Shown: positions 42,450-54,280 of the stretch, in pieces
Layout: every line of letters starts with the position of its first letter
Position numbering within the stretch: the first letter of the stretch is position 1
Assembly (NCBI GenBank): GCA_963995525.1
Contig: OZ023213.1
Span: forward strand, 15,271,533 to 15,335,532
Origin: Escarpia spicata
Taxonomy: Eukaryota; Annelida; Polychaeta; Sabellida; Siboglinidae
Reading direction: 5' to 3'
Length of the DNA: 64,000 nt
Translations under genes and position numbers: made by a program
The notes under the pieces: generated by a model
What the model was told of the DNA's origin: nothing
Database searches by the model: none
What the model saw: the letters and a program-made list of their open reading frames with translations, nothing else

Positions 42450-43405
42450 CTCACTAACATTAGACAGTTGAACATAGAGTAAGAAGGTAGAGAGCGATAT
42501 GCAAGCGGCAGATGCAGAAGGTATGTGGACAGTTGAAGATACAGTAAGAAGGTAGAGAGCGACATGCAAGCGGCAGATGCAGAAGGTATGTGGACAGTTG
42601 AAGATACAGTAGGGAGGTACAGAGCAAGATACAAGCGGGAGATGCAGACGGTATGTGGACAGTTGAAGATACAGTAAGGAGGTACTGAGCGAACTGCAAG
42701 CGGCATATGCAGAAGGTATGTGGACAGTTGAAGATACAGTAAGGAGGTAGTTTGCGACATGCAAGCGGGAGATGCAGAAGGTATGTGGACAGTTAAAGAT
42801 ACAGTAAGGAGGTACAGAGCAAGATGCAAGCGGGAGATGCAGAAGGTATGTGGACAGATGAAGATACAATTAGAAGGCATAGAGAGAGCTGCAAGTGGGA
42901 AATGCCGAAGGTATGTGGACAGTTGAGGATACAGTAAGGAGGAACAGGGCGACATGCCAGTTTGAGATGCAGAAGGTATGTGGACAGTTGAAGATACAAT
43001 AAGGAGGTAGAGAGCGACATAAAGCAGGAGATTCAGATGGTATGTGGACAGTTGAAGATAGAGTAAGGAGGTAGAGAGCGACATGCAAGTGGGAGATGCA
43101 GAAGGTATGTGGACAGTTGAAGAAACAGTAAGGAGGTAGAGAGTGACATGCAAGCGGGAGATGCGGAAGGTATGTGGACAGTTGATGATACAATAAGGAG
43201 GTAGAGAGCGATATGCCAGTGGGAAATGCAGAAGGTATGTGGAAAGTTTAAGATACAGTAAGGAGGTAAAGAGCGACATGCAAGCGGCAGATGCAGAAGG
43301 TATGAGGACAGTTGAAGATACAGTAAGGAGGTACAGAGCGACATGCAAGCGGGAAATGAAGAAGATATGTGGACAGTTGAAGATACTGTAAGGAGGTAGA
43401 GAGCG
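42450..43405. repeat. 65-bp satellite at the centre of Element 2
   Basis: About 15 units containing GACAGTTGAAGATACAGTAA, GGAGGTAGAGAGCGACATGC and AAGCGGGAGATGCAGAAGGT. Successive starts are 65 bp apart (42528, 42593). Units differ by about 5-15 percent. The minus strand is nearly free of stops in all three frames. Confidence 0.93.
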
Positions 43406-43409
43406 TCAC

Positions 43410-46205
43410 TTAGTATGTATCTATTTCTGTCTTTATGTATGTATCTATGTATGTATGTATCTATGTATTTGTCTACGTCTGTGTCTGTTTCTTACTATGT
43501 ATCTATGTCTGTCTCTCGGTCTGTCCCTATGTATGTGTGTATGTTTGTCTCTATGTAGGTATCTATGTATATCTCTATATCTGCCTCTACGTGTGTATCT
43601 ATGTCTGTATCTATGTCTGTCTCTTACTATGCATCTATGTCTGTCTCTATGTATGTATCTATGTATGTCTCTATGTATGTCTCTATGTATGTATCTTCTC
43701 TGTGTATATATCTATGTCTATATCTATGTTTGTATATTTCTATGTATGTATTTAGGTATGTTTCTATGTATGTCTCTATGTATGTATTTATGTTTGTCTC
43801 TGTATATGTATCTATGTCTGTCTCTTAGTATGTATCTATGTCTGTCTCTATGTCTGTCTCTATGTACGTATGCATGTCTGTCTCTATGTAGGTATCTATC
43901 TATGTGTATCTCTATATCTGCCTCTATGTGTGTATCTACGTATGTATCTATGTCTGTATCTATGTCTGTCTCTATGTATGTGTCTATGTCTGTCTCTACG
44001 TGTGTATCTATGTATGTATCTATATATGTCTCTTAGTATGTATCTATGTATGTGTCTATGTATGTCACTAAGTGTTTCTCTATATATGTATCTTCTCTAT
44101 ATATGTATCTATGTCTATCTATATGTATTTTTGTATGTATCTATGTATGTATCTATGTATGTCTCTATATCTGTCTCTATTTTTGTATCTATGTCTGTCA
44201 CTATGTACATATGTATCTATATATATCTCTATGTCTGCTCTATGTATGCATCTATGACTGTCTCTATGTGTGTATCTATGTCTGTATCTATGTTTGTCTC
44301 TTAGTATGTATCTATTTCTGTCTCTATGTATGTACCTATGTATGTATTTATATATATATCAATATATGTATCTATGTATGTTTCTATATCTGTCTCTATG
44401 TATGTATCTTCTCTACGTATGTATATATGTCTATCTCTACGTATGTATGTATATATGTATGTATCTATGTATGTATCTATGTATGTATCTAAGTATGTAT
44501 CTATGTATGTATCTATGTCGGTCTCTATGTATGTATCTATGTCTGTCTCTATATATGTATCTATGTCTATCTCTATGTATGTATGTATCTATGTATGTAT
44601 CTATGTATGTCTCTATGTCTGTCTCTATGTATGTATCTATGTCTGTATCTATGTATGTATGTATGTATATCTCTATGTATGGATCTATGTATATCTCTAT
44701 ATCTGCTCTATGTATGCATCTATGGCTGTCTCTATGTCTTGATGTATGTCTGCATCTACGTTTGTCTCTTAGTATGTATCTATTTTTGTCTCTAAGTATG
44801 TATCTATGTATGTATATATGTATTTGTCTATATATTTGTCTATGTATTTGTCTATGTATTTGCCTATGTCTGTATCTATGTCTGACTCTTAGTATGTAGC
44901 TATGTCTGTCTCTATATATGTATCTTTGTATGTATCTAGTATATATCTATGTATGTCACTATGTCTCTCTCTATGTATGTGTGTATCTATGTCTGTCTCT
45001 ATGTATGTATCTAGGTATATCTCTATGTATGCATCTGTGTATGCATCTATGGCTGTCTGTATGTGTGTATCTATGTCTGTATCTATGTTTGTCTCTTAGT
45101 GTGTATCTATTTTTGTCTCTACGTATGTATCTATGTATGTATCTATGTATATGTCTATGTCTGTATCTATGTCTGTCTCTTAGTATGTATCTATATATGT
45201 CTCTATGTCTGTCTCTATGTATGTATGTATGTATGTCTCTATGTAGGTATCTAACTATGTATATCTCTATATCTGCCTCTATGTGTGTATATATGTATGT
45301 ATATATGTATGTATCTATGTCTGTCTCTTAGTATGTATCTATGTCTGTCTCTTAGTATGTACCTATGTCTGTCTCTATGTATGTATCTATGTATGTCTCT
45401 ATGTATGTTTCTATGTCTGCTCTATATATGTATTTATGTATGTCTCTATGTGTGTAACTATGTATGTAGCTATGTCTGTCTCTTAGTATATATCTATGTA
45501 TGTGTCTAGGTATGTATCTATGTATGTATCAATGTATGTATGTCTCTATGTATGTATTTATATATATCTCTATGTATGTATGTATGTATGTATGTATCTA
45601 TGTATGTATCTACGTATGTCTCTATGTATGTATTTATCTATGTATATCTCTATGTCTGCTTTATGTATGCATCTATGGCTGTCTCTATATGTGTATCTAT
45701 ATATGTATCTATGTTTATCTATTAGTATGTATCTATTTCTGTCTCCATGTATGTACCTATGTATGTATCTATGTATGTATCTACGTATGTTTCTATGTAT
45801 TTGCCTATGTCTGTAAATATGTATGTTTCTTAGTATGTATCTATATATGTCTCTATGTATCTATGTATATCTTTATGAATGTGTCTATGTATATATTTAT
45901 GTATGTATCAATGTATGTATCTATGTATGTTTCTATGTCTGTCTCTACATATGTATCTTCTATATGTATGTGTCTATGTCTATCTCCATGTATGTATATA
46001 TATATATATGTATGTATCTACGTATATCTCTATGTCTGTCTCTATGTATGAATCTATGTATATATCTATGTCTGCTCTATGTATGCATCTATTGTTATAT
46101 CTATGTTTGTATCTATGTTTGTCTCTTAGTATGTATCTATTTCTGTCTCTATGTATGTATCTATGTATGTATCTATGTATTTGTCTATGTATGTATTTAA
46201 TTGTA
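43410..46205. repeat. TATGTATCTATGTCTGTCTC-type array, right
   Basis: About 2.8 kb of the inverse array, more than three times as long as the left one. It includes larger-order copies (blocks with CTCTATATCTGCTCTATGTATGCATCTATGGCTG repeat near 44190, 44700, 45030 and 45650). Confidence 0.95.
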
Positions 46206-46214
46206 TCTATAAAC

Positions 46215-46420
46215 GACGTTAACACACCGAAAACGAGTTAATACAGAGGCTTTTTAGCCAATGTATTTATAAGAGCCTAGTGAATGGCGTACGGGCGCTC
46301 GAACACGTATACCACAAAACAGCCGAGTCTAACAAGGATATTGAAAATACAAAAAACGAGCGGTCTTTGTTAGTGCACAAACTTCGCGTCGCTTTTATAG
46401 AACGTTATTTTCAACTATAA
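46215..46420 (+). CDS. Possible ~64-aa frame, Element 2 right arm
   Basis: An open frame after a stop at about 46216 reads ENELIQRLFSQCIYKSLVNG, RALEHVYHKTAESNKDIENT and VHKLRVAFIERYFQL before TAA at 46420. There is no ATG at its start, so it would have to be an exon or the end of a longer frame. The composition is protein-like and helical. The left arm carries the same frame but with an earlier stop (IERS*). Unknown. Confidence 0.3.
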
Positions 46421-46629
46421 GTTTACCATAAGAGTCTGATGTCCTTGCTTCATATTATAGACCGTTTATTTTACACATTTAAGCTTTTATTAAGAATTTA
46501 GAAAATTACGCAACCCAGTCGGCTAAAGGCCTACGTGACGGTGCCTACGTGCCAAGCGTCAGGCGTTCGTAAGCGTTCCTACAGCGAACAGCGTAAACAA
46601 CATCTGTGACATACCGTTAAACGAAAGCT

Positions 46630-47080
46630 ATGGAGCAACACTTTTCCTACAAAGATCCGGACCACTATGTAGAAAGAGACCGTCGCGACCATGATCGGTA
46701 CGTCACTACATCCCCTATCTTTTGTTTTAATATTCACTCCCTATAATTTACTAATTCTACTATTTTTTACCTTTAATAACTAGAATTCTATATGTTTGAC
46801 ATAACGAAATTTTTTACCCCGAAATAGGTTTGGACTACCCCCGCCTACTAGATCCAAGAAGGAAACAGAGGATTTGCGTGTCATTACATTTACACCGAGT
46901 GGCGTTGTTGTGCCATACGCAAGGATTCGTCGAATCGGCAGGGGAAGGGCGTTCTTTTGTTCTTGGCACAGTGTCGACGCTGCTGTCGACCAGAGCGCGT
47001 CGCCGCCTCGGGATGCGTCATCGTGCGCACCGGAGAACGATGACGCTGTTGGCTGCCCCCGTTACATCAGCATCAAGTGA
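46630..47080 (+). CDS. Small spliced gene of Element 2, right arm (106 aa)
   Basis: Exon 1 is 46630-46697 (MEQHFSYKDPDHYVERDRRD), ending in phase 2 at the donor CG|GTACGT. Exon 2 is 46828-47080 after the acceptor CCGAAATAG, reading FGLPPPTRSKKE, VITFTPSGVVVPYARIRRIG and GRAFFCSWHSVD to TGA. The phases agree, giving 106 residues. The TPSGVVVPYARIRRIG stretch is protein-like, but I do not recognise the family. The sequence after the stop is a truncated version of the left arm's Gly/Tyr-rich frame. It is oriented toward the NADAR gene of the same arm. Confidence 0.5.
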
Positions 47081-47391
47081 CACACCACCCCACTGCTACG
47101 GTGGCGGGCATACAACGTCAGCCGATACAACAGCGAATGCTCGGTCGTGGAACTAGGCACCGACGGTTTTGAAGTCATAGGTCAACATTAACGACACCAG
47201 CAGCCGCCGTTGTAATCGCCGACTACAGGTTTGTACGGGTAAGCGAAAGAATAAACAACCAGCTCACAACACATGCACCTAATAAAAGCACTTCTACGTT
47301 AGCCCTCGTGTATAACCACTATATAACCTCCTTACGCGGATAGCCACTAGAGGCGCATCAATAATTTACCGAGCATATTTTGACCTTCTTT

Positions 47392-47775
47392 TTATCCGTG
47401 GGCGCTACCCCAGAAGGCTTCTTTTGACGGTACCCACTCCACCAATTCGGCTTCCCCGGTAGCCAATAGGGCGTTTTTCAACTTTGGTGTCCCTTGGAAC
47501 TTGCTCATTAACAGGCTCTTCATACACTCGACCCTAATGGCATCCCATTCGGCTCCTGTTCTCTTTTTCTTGATTCCGTAAATTCGTCTCTTCGCTATAT
47601 AGACAGACCACGACTGTTTAATGTACTCCGCGTTTTCTTCGTCTTCGTTAAACATAGCTTTTCTAAACTCATAAGTATGCTCGACTGATCTGAATTTCCG
47701 ACCGTATTCATTGACTCGACACGGATAAAAATTCGACACGAACGACACCGAACTACCGAAACGTATAGGCGCCAT
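47392..47775 (-). pseudogene. NADAR/YbiA-like protein, right arm (C-terminally truncated)
   Basis: The copy has 127 residues with SFVSNFYPC, SVEHTYEFRKA, LLATGEAELVEW and EAFWGSAHG, then a stop where the left copy has GDKEGQ (GAC AAA to TAA AAA). The remaining frame after the stop still encodes GQNMLGKLLMRL, so the loss is a simple point-mutation nonsense event. The core domain is present but the last conserved helix is missing, so activity is doubtful. Confidence 0.75.
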
Positions 47776-48353
47776 ACCGCTGATCTAGAGACACTATTGA
47801 CTACACCTCGTGTATAACCACTATATACTCTCCTTACGCATAAATGACTGATTACTCATTCCTACACTAGAGGCGCTATCTTCTCTACGTTATCATAGCA
47901 AGTATAACCACTAGAGGGCAGCTCTAATGTACTTAGAAGAACAGGCGGCGTTCCGCGGTGGGTCGACGGCACGGTCATCAATCACACTTTTTTATAAGTA
48001 AAGCTGTCAAAAACCAATTAAGATAAGATATTTTTTATAGGTAGATTTTTATGACAGTTCCTTAATCTTTTTTTTATAAATAAAGAAGGCAAGTGAGGTG
48101 CTACTGCGCTACTGCACCGAAATCCTTTGATGTTCCTTTGATCTTTGACTCATGCACGGGGCCATCTGGGCCCTTATAACTACTAGCATTGTTTTACTCA
48201 AAGCTATGTTAGACGATCAGTTATGTCGCTACAGATAACAAAGTAAGACTTTGCTTACATAGGATTCACGAAAGCTTTTTAAAGCATCGGTTATTGTTGT
48301 GTTATTGTTGCATTACTATATGTGTACATATTTTCAGAAGAAAACCAGACATC

Positions 48354-49841
48354 ATGGCGAAGTTCTTCATCGCGGTGTTGGTGCTCGCTGCTGTATATGC
48401 AGCTGAAGGTAAGATACAAAAATAGATAATGCTAATAAGTTTTGTTAATGTTCATTTCACGCAGGCTGACATCATGGTAACACACGCACCAAAGCTCGCG
48501 TACACATGTACACACCATACACCATACATCGTTGAGGTAGACCGTTTTAAAGAGGATAGTCTTGTTGTTTTATGTGCTTACTTAGCATAAATGTAAGGAT
48601 ATTCTGACATTAAATGACATGGAATTAATTACACTTCCTCTTGAAACAATATGGAACGCCAGAGAATAAAATATAATAGATAGTATGTCAACATGGTGGG
48701 AATGGAGGACAACAATGCGCTACAAACTACAAACGACCGCGCGGTTTGGAGGGTCGTGATCGCCAATGTCTGTGACACACGCGGTACATAGAAGGAAAGA
48801 AAATATGTTGGACTATTGACAAACCAACGGCTTTCATGTCAACTTGCCATCTGGTGTTTAGGTTCTGGATGACAATTGTTTTTCTCTTGTTAAACCTTAT
48901 AGCTGAAAATATTTAAATATGAGCTTCGTAATGTAACTGTAGGCTTGTCTCAGATCCAAAACAGACGCACTTCATATATGTTCTACTTTTTATTTCTAAA
49001 TGACTAATTAAAAAAAAATTAAATTGACGATGTGATTTTTATGTATAAAGGTCATGCAGCGATGCCAGTAACTACTCTCGAAGTGCGTACGACTATTCAT
49101 CGTCCTACTTCTACGGTTGCTACTTCTACCGATACAACAAAGGCATCGGGCACTAACGCTCATGTGGCCTGAATCAGTCGTACTACCCGGAAATCGGTCG
49201 TTGTGGTTCGTATCTACTGTGTTATTCTCAATATAGTGATGACCTTCATATATATTTAGTGAAATGCTTAAAACGTGTGCGGCAACCCGATTTATATCTC
49301 ACGGCGCCAATAGCTTGAACGATATTGTCACTGTGAAATCTATATTAAAATATTCGTGAGCTATGGTTTTGCATAACATCCAAATGGTTCTGGCGTGTAT
49401 ACAATATGATACATTAGAATATGCTTTGGAGTATTAAGGGGGTTATTGCTTACCAAAACCCTCTAACCTCCTTCATGGTTCACCAAAACAAAACTTCCAA
49501 CCACACCCCTATCCAGGCTCACTTTAAACACAGACTGCGACCCCTGAGGCTCACCAAAATCTCAAACTGTGCCCCTTCACATAGCATTGGGGGCTAAACA
49601 TATATCCAACCCTCCAACCCAAATACCCCCAATAGAAGTCCCCCCCCCCCCCCCCCCGATTTCGTCGTGTATGAATAGGATTACGAATGGTGCATAATGC
49701 ACAAATTTCATGAAGCGGTGGGCCTCTTGATAGAATGCAAAGCCCGTGGTAATAATATATGGCAGCATATAAGCGCAAAGTTTGTCGCAGGCTGCAGAGA
49801 GAACTATTGTGAGAGGTACAGCGGCTGGCAGTCGACTGTTA
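48354..49841 (+). pseudogene. Secreted Cys/Tyr-rich protein, degenerate copy D
   Basis: The signal-peptide exon is intact (48354-48408, MAKFFIAVLVLAAVYAAE, donor GTAAGATAC). The exon for module 1 is wholly deleted. The exon for module 2 (from 49051) has a G-to-A change that moves the AG acceptor by one base. Cysteines are replaced (CSDASNYS where A has CNDACRYS), and there is a stop after NKGIGH. The last exon begins correctly at 49791 (GCRENYCERYSGWQSTV) but is cut at 49841. It cannot encode the family protein and is a pseudogene, older than the A/B/C split. Confidence 0.85.
49636..49658. repeat. Poly-C tract
   Basis: About 20 consecutive C. The other duplicons carry 7-11 G at the equivalent place (2478, 14921, 54605), so the homopolymer is unstable. 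Confidence 0.9.
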
Positions 49842-50119
49842 AAAGCAATTCCCATATTGGTACAAACACCAAAAAAGAAAATACTACATTTCCCTTGTGT
49901 ATCTGCCTATCTTTATCGTACGTACGCTATGCATGCAATGTCGCACTTTTCGATTAAGACGAAAATATGTCAAATAACAAGCTCGAACGGCTGAATGCCA
50001 ACAAAAAACTGGCAACCATAGAGATAAACACAAACTAAAAATCACAGTGGGTAAACGGACAGGTGAAAGTCTCCGAAACAACTGGAGCAGAAGTAAAACA
50101 CCTATAACTGAAATACAAA

Positions 50120-50520
50120 TGTTCTAACTGAACTTGATCGATTTTCAACAATACTACTAAAAGCATGTTTCGATATATTAATTGAACCTATAACAAATAT
50201 TATAAATGCGTCACTTTGGTCTGGCTGTTTTCCTGATGATTTCAAATACTCCAGTGTCACTCCCCTTCTTATGAAGTCATCTCTGCCTAAACAAAACACT
50301 AGAAAAAGTTGTAGCAAGTCGTATAATGTATCGCGTTAGCACAACTGTCTTAATTAATGTGTCACAATCAGCATATAAACAGTTTCATTCAACAGAGACT
50401 GCCCTCCTAAAGGTTCACAATGACATTACCTTGAACATTACAAATGGTAAAGCACTTACCTTACTAGGTCTCTCTGCCTCTTTTGACACGATTGGTCACA
50501 ACATTCCCACTGAACGCTTA
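50120..50520 (+). pseudogene. CR1-like LINE reverse transcriptase N-terminal fragment
   Basis: Readable pieces are ITNIINASLWSGCFPDDFKY with SSVTPLL, then QSAYKQFHSTETALLKVHND and LLGLSASFDTIGHNIPTERLL. These correspond to the start of the reverse transcriptase domain through the first catalytic motif (LLDLSAAFDTIDH in intact elements), with the second Asp changed to Gly. It ends in a GT microsatellite at 50530. Confidence 0.85.
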
Positions 50521-50529
50521 TTAAAATGG

Positions 50530-50730
<201 letters not shown>

Positions 50731-50869
50731 AGACAAGGATAGTAATAAAACAAAATTAATATTAGTTAAACCAACAAGTAAAGAAAGAATAATAATAAAA
50801 TCACTAATAAAAGTTAGAGGTAGATACTAAAATATTCAGAGTTCATTACTGCTCACACATTTCATTTAA

Positions 50870-51590
50870 AGCTAAAAAACACGTTGAAAAAGAAATGTTT
50901 TAAATTACATCTTGAACATTTTGAGGTGGTCAGCAGCGCGCCTAACAAGAGGCAGGTTGTTCCAGGGGCATGGCGCTGCGTGTTAAAGCGCTTTGTTTCC
51001 ATAAGTACAAATCTTACAGCGAGGGACCTCCAGCAGGTGAGCGTCGGCGGAGCGTAGCGTGAGGGTGAGCTAGTGGTGGTCAGGTATGACGGAGACAGGA
51101 ACGATGATAGATGTGAAGAGATAACACACTGCTCGTCCGGGCACACCGATGCGTATTTGTTGTATCAGGATCGCTTTTAATAATGTCAGTTTTGTCCGTG
51201 AAATAATTTTTGAAATTGTCAAGCAATTGTCCGCGGTGGTTGTCGGGCAATGGTGACAGGTGTTTTGTATGGAACAAAGAACTAACTATCCGGAACAGAG
51301 CTTCATGTTTGCCAGCCTGTTCTTTGATTTGTTTGCATAAAATGTGGATCTGGCTGTGTACAACATCTTCACTCACTTTCTCCGGTTGATGAAGACATTC
51401 CTGTCGATTGTCAATCTGGAAAGCCCCATCGTGAGACGGCAATGCACAGCGCGGTGATCGGAAACAAGATCGGCGACCACCGTGTCAACAATACATGAAT
51501 TAATACGGGCTATGACAAGGTATAAAATGTGTCCTTCCAAATGTGTTGGTTGTTCGACATACTGCGTCATGTCGTGGCAGTGCAACATAC
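50870..51590 (-). pseudogene. LINE mosaic: endonuclease end, linker and ORF2 tail
   Basis: On the minus strand, VEQPTHLEGHILYLVIARIN and LVSDHRAVHCRLTM (C-terminal endonuclease; SDH motif) are followed by KHEALFRIVSSLFHTK with LLDNFKNYFTDKTDIIKSD (the linker before the reverse transcriptase). A tail reading LRSADAHLLEVPRCKICTYG and HAAPWNNLPLVRRAAD comes next. The reverse transcriptase itself is missing between them, so an internal deletion joined linker and tail. Confidence 0.8.
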
Positions 51591-51939
51591 GATAGAAACG
51601 TTTCAGATAAATATCGGTGTTAATGTCAGAATCTGATTGTTGTAAGAAGCCATGGCTATGGTTTACGACGGGGTGTGTGCGTGTGCGTGAGCGTGTGCGG
51701 GTGCATGTGCGTGTTCGTGTGCATGTTATTGAGTGTTTGTGCAGCGAGTTAAGCGGCTCAAATCCTTTATGGTTTTAGCCAGAACTCGCGACTCTACTAC
51801 AAAATCCGAGTTTTTAAATTGGTCGGTGTGGGCAGTAGGAACTATATCACCATGTATTGTTGTTTGTTAGGTGTTGTACAAGTTTGACAATACACGGTCT
51901 AAAAAATGTTTTCGTTGTGTGCAACTTTTATGTACTCTT

Positions 51940-52305
51940 TGGGGTCTAAAAAACTTTTTGTTGCAACGGCTGGAATAGATTCGTTAACCACTTGATACAT
52001 GAATTTGAGTCGTAGGTCTCGCCGTCTGCTTTCTGGGGTATTGAGTTTAAGGTTGGCTAACATGGTATGAAGGATCCTTGCAGTCTGGAGTGATAGTCGC
52101 CAGTAATGAAGCGAGCGGCGCGGTATTGGACACGTTCTGATCTATAAATACCCCCTTCGATGATATGGATCCCACACAATAGCTCCGTAGTCTAGGGCAG
52201 CGCACACAAGGCAAATGTAGTATTGCTTTTTTGGTTTTTGTAGCAATATGGGGATACCACTTTAGGTCGTCAGCGAGATGCCAAGATACGAGTTGCTGTT
52301 TCCGC
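51940..52305 (-). pseudogene. LINE ORF2 tail (Rex/Jockey-like)
   Basis: Minus-strand fragments include YLGISLADDLKWYPHIATK, an ILEYGAIVWDP-like LDYGAIVWDPYH, ARFITGDYHSR and MLANLKLNTPESRRRDLRLK with FMYQVVNESIPAV, in two or three frames. This is the characteristic YLG-D-LKW...YGA-VWDP...R-RAARF tail of Rex/Jockey-type LINEs. Its end at 52305 coincides with the start of homology with duplicon B. Confidence 0.78.
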
Positions 52306-52308
52306 GTT

Positions 52309-53040
52309 CTATGGTTTCGTTTATTAAGGCGGTAGAAATAATCAGTTATGTTCTTTACGCTAAGTATGTTTGTTTTGAATATTATTTCCCAGTCTTCGTC
52401 CTCTTTGCTTTTTGTTTCAGGTCATTTTAGAGTGCCATTTAATATCGCAATTTCTTTATTTCTCGTGTTAGTAAGCAGTCATCTGCGAACAGTCGGAATT
52501 TTTTATTTGACTGATGTTGGTAAATAATTTATACGGCACAGAAACTATAACAAGTTCATCAGTCAGTGTTGCATATTTGTCAACAATTTATCTGCGAAGT
52601 CATTGATGAAGTCGACAACCGACGATCCAAACTTGTTAGCTAGTGGTGGTCCATAGCAGACAAACAAGATTATACTTGTCCCATGTAATTAATTTAGCGC
52701 TCATCGTTTCGAAAGACCGAATGTCGTTGAATGTTTTCACAGCTTTTGCTTTAATGGAATATTTATACAATATCACAATGCCGCCACAGCGACGACTGGG
52801 CCTTGGATATTGATTGAGGTTACATCCAGTTAGTGTGAGAGCTCTGGTGACCGGGAGGTCAGAGTCTTTATTACAAAGCCAGGTTTCGATAATGGCCACA
52901 ACATCGATATCGTGTATACGTGGACGTGGTCTAAAGTGTCGGTCGTTTTGTTGCGAACATATCTTGATTTGATAAGGCACAAGGAGACGTGTGTGGTGGG
53001 ACAGGATAGCGGATTTAGGGATAGAGTCAAGGGAAACAGG
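52309..53040 (-). pseudogene. LINE endonuclease remnant (duplicon C)
   Basis: The same fragment as in B, reading VAIIETWL here (T to I change), CGGIVILYKYS and KLITWDKYNLVCLLW. Inactive. Confidence 0.75.
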
Positions 53041-54275
53041 TTGCCATGTGCTTTTGAAGATGTGCGCACGTAGTGGTTGGGTGGTCGAAGGCCGATGACC
53101 GTGGAGATAGGTTGTTGTTGGTTGGAAAAGAAAGAAGGTACAAAAAAGAGAGGAAAGAACACACCAATCAACAAAGCTAGCTGTTCCTCGGTGGAAAGAA
53201 AATCGAAAACGTGTACAACTTTGACTATCTCAGCAGTCTGATGACGCCGCCAGTATATTCTTTGCAGACTTAGAAAAGAGAGTTTTCATTGCCACAGAGA
53301 AATCCAATACGCTCTCGAATATAAGACACATAGTCTAACAAGAAGGCATTTTGATCTGGCACGGACATCTATATTTTACGCTTCGGACCGATACTGTTGA
53401 TATATTGACATAATCAAATCAATATTTATAAACTTTCATCTGAGATGAGTGGCGGCCGAGGCCAGAGGATAGTAACTTAGTTTCATATTGGACATCAACG
53501 TTCTAACATCATCCCTAAAGATCATACATTTTTAAGATAGAACCTACGATCGAATTCCTGCGCGGCAGCTTGTCGGGACTGACATTAGTACTCTGACACA
53601 GATCATTGCAAAGCAAAAACTTTATTTTAGTGTAATTTTCACATAGTCGTGCAGGTCACAAGCGAATGTGCTGAGATTTGTTCGGAGAACAATCTATCTG
53701 CACGTGTCCCCTTCGTCAGTTCATGTTCGAAGAGCGACAGAGACCAGTGAAAGCCACTGCAAACAACCAGACAAAGGAATTATGTCACTGATGATGATAT
53801 CACCGAACAATAACAACATACAGATACATGTATTTATTGTGGTATAGGTTCACACGGCAATTGTACTATGCTATATGTTCTTGCAAGATATAGAAGCACG
53901 CTTAGAATGAGTTTAAGACAATAACGGTTTTAAGACATGCACTGTGGTTTTAAGACATGCACTATTTTAAACGACGGTGATGTCAGCCGTATTATTACGG
54001 AAATTATTATATTTTAAAGAATGTACAGTTGCCTTTTTCAATGTGCGAACGTAAATATTTGATTTATTGTTATTACTTACAAAAGTTTAAAAAAATATAT
54101 AAAATAGTATTGAATACATCATTGAATAGAAAATTCATTGTGTGACGATGATAAATACGCATCATCACCACTATCATCATCCTCAAATTGAACCACCTAA
54201 ATTGTGGAAGTTACAACAGACGACGACGACGACGACGAAGACAACCAGTAATACATTTAAATTACCTTCTTGTTG
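53040..54275. other. Non-coding stretch downstream of gene copy C
   Basis: It is equivalent to 870-2150, with a ~90-bp deletion near 53908 relative to A and B. No gene is seen. Confidence 0.55.
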
Positions 54276-54280
54276 TCTGC

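Larger units (their letters stand above)
39032..48181. mobile_element. Element 2: 9.15-kb palindromic element carrying NADAR genes
   Basis: The ends AGTTATAAGGGCCC (39032) and its inverse (48181) bound inverted arms of roughly 2 to 2.5 kb, followed inwards by mirrored tetranucleotide arrays and a 65-bp satellite. TAGCATT occurs at 39022-39028 and 48184-48190, just outside the ends, and may be part of a target duplication. Each arm has a NADAR-like gene and a small spliced gene. Like Element 1 it starts with AG and has arm-encoded genes under TATA promoters, but I see no sequence similarity between the two. The arms differ by many substitutions and indels, so it is not recent. Confidence 0.75.
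48205..49841 (+). repeat. Inverted, diverged partial duplicon D
   Basis: It is the reverse complement of about 2300-4450, with many more substitutions than exist between A, B and C. The segment equivalent to about 3500-3985 is deleted at the junction near 48632-48642. It ends abruptly inside the last coding exon. It directly abuts the right end of Element 2. Confidence 0.85.

Noticed and set aside
42107..43348. 413-aa hydrophobic membrane-like protein
   Set aside because: It is entirely made of a 65-bp tandem satellite read through its three phases, with no start context, promoter or domain. It is kept only as an oddity in the findings.
42450..43405. CRISPR array
   Set aside because: The repeat is contiguous 65-bp satellite without unique spacers, in eukaryotic DNA.
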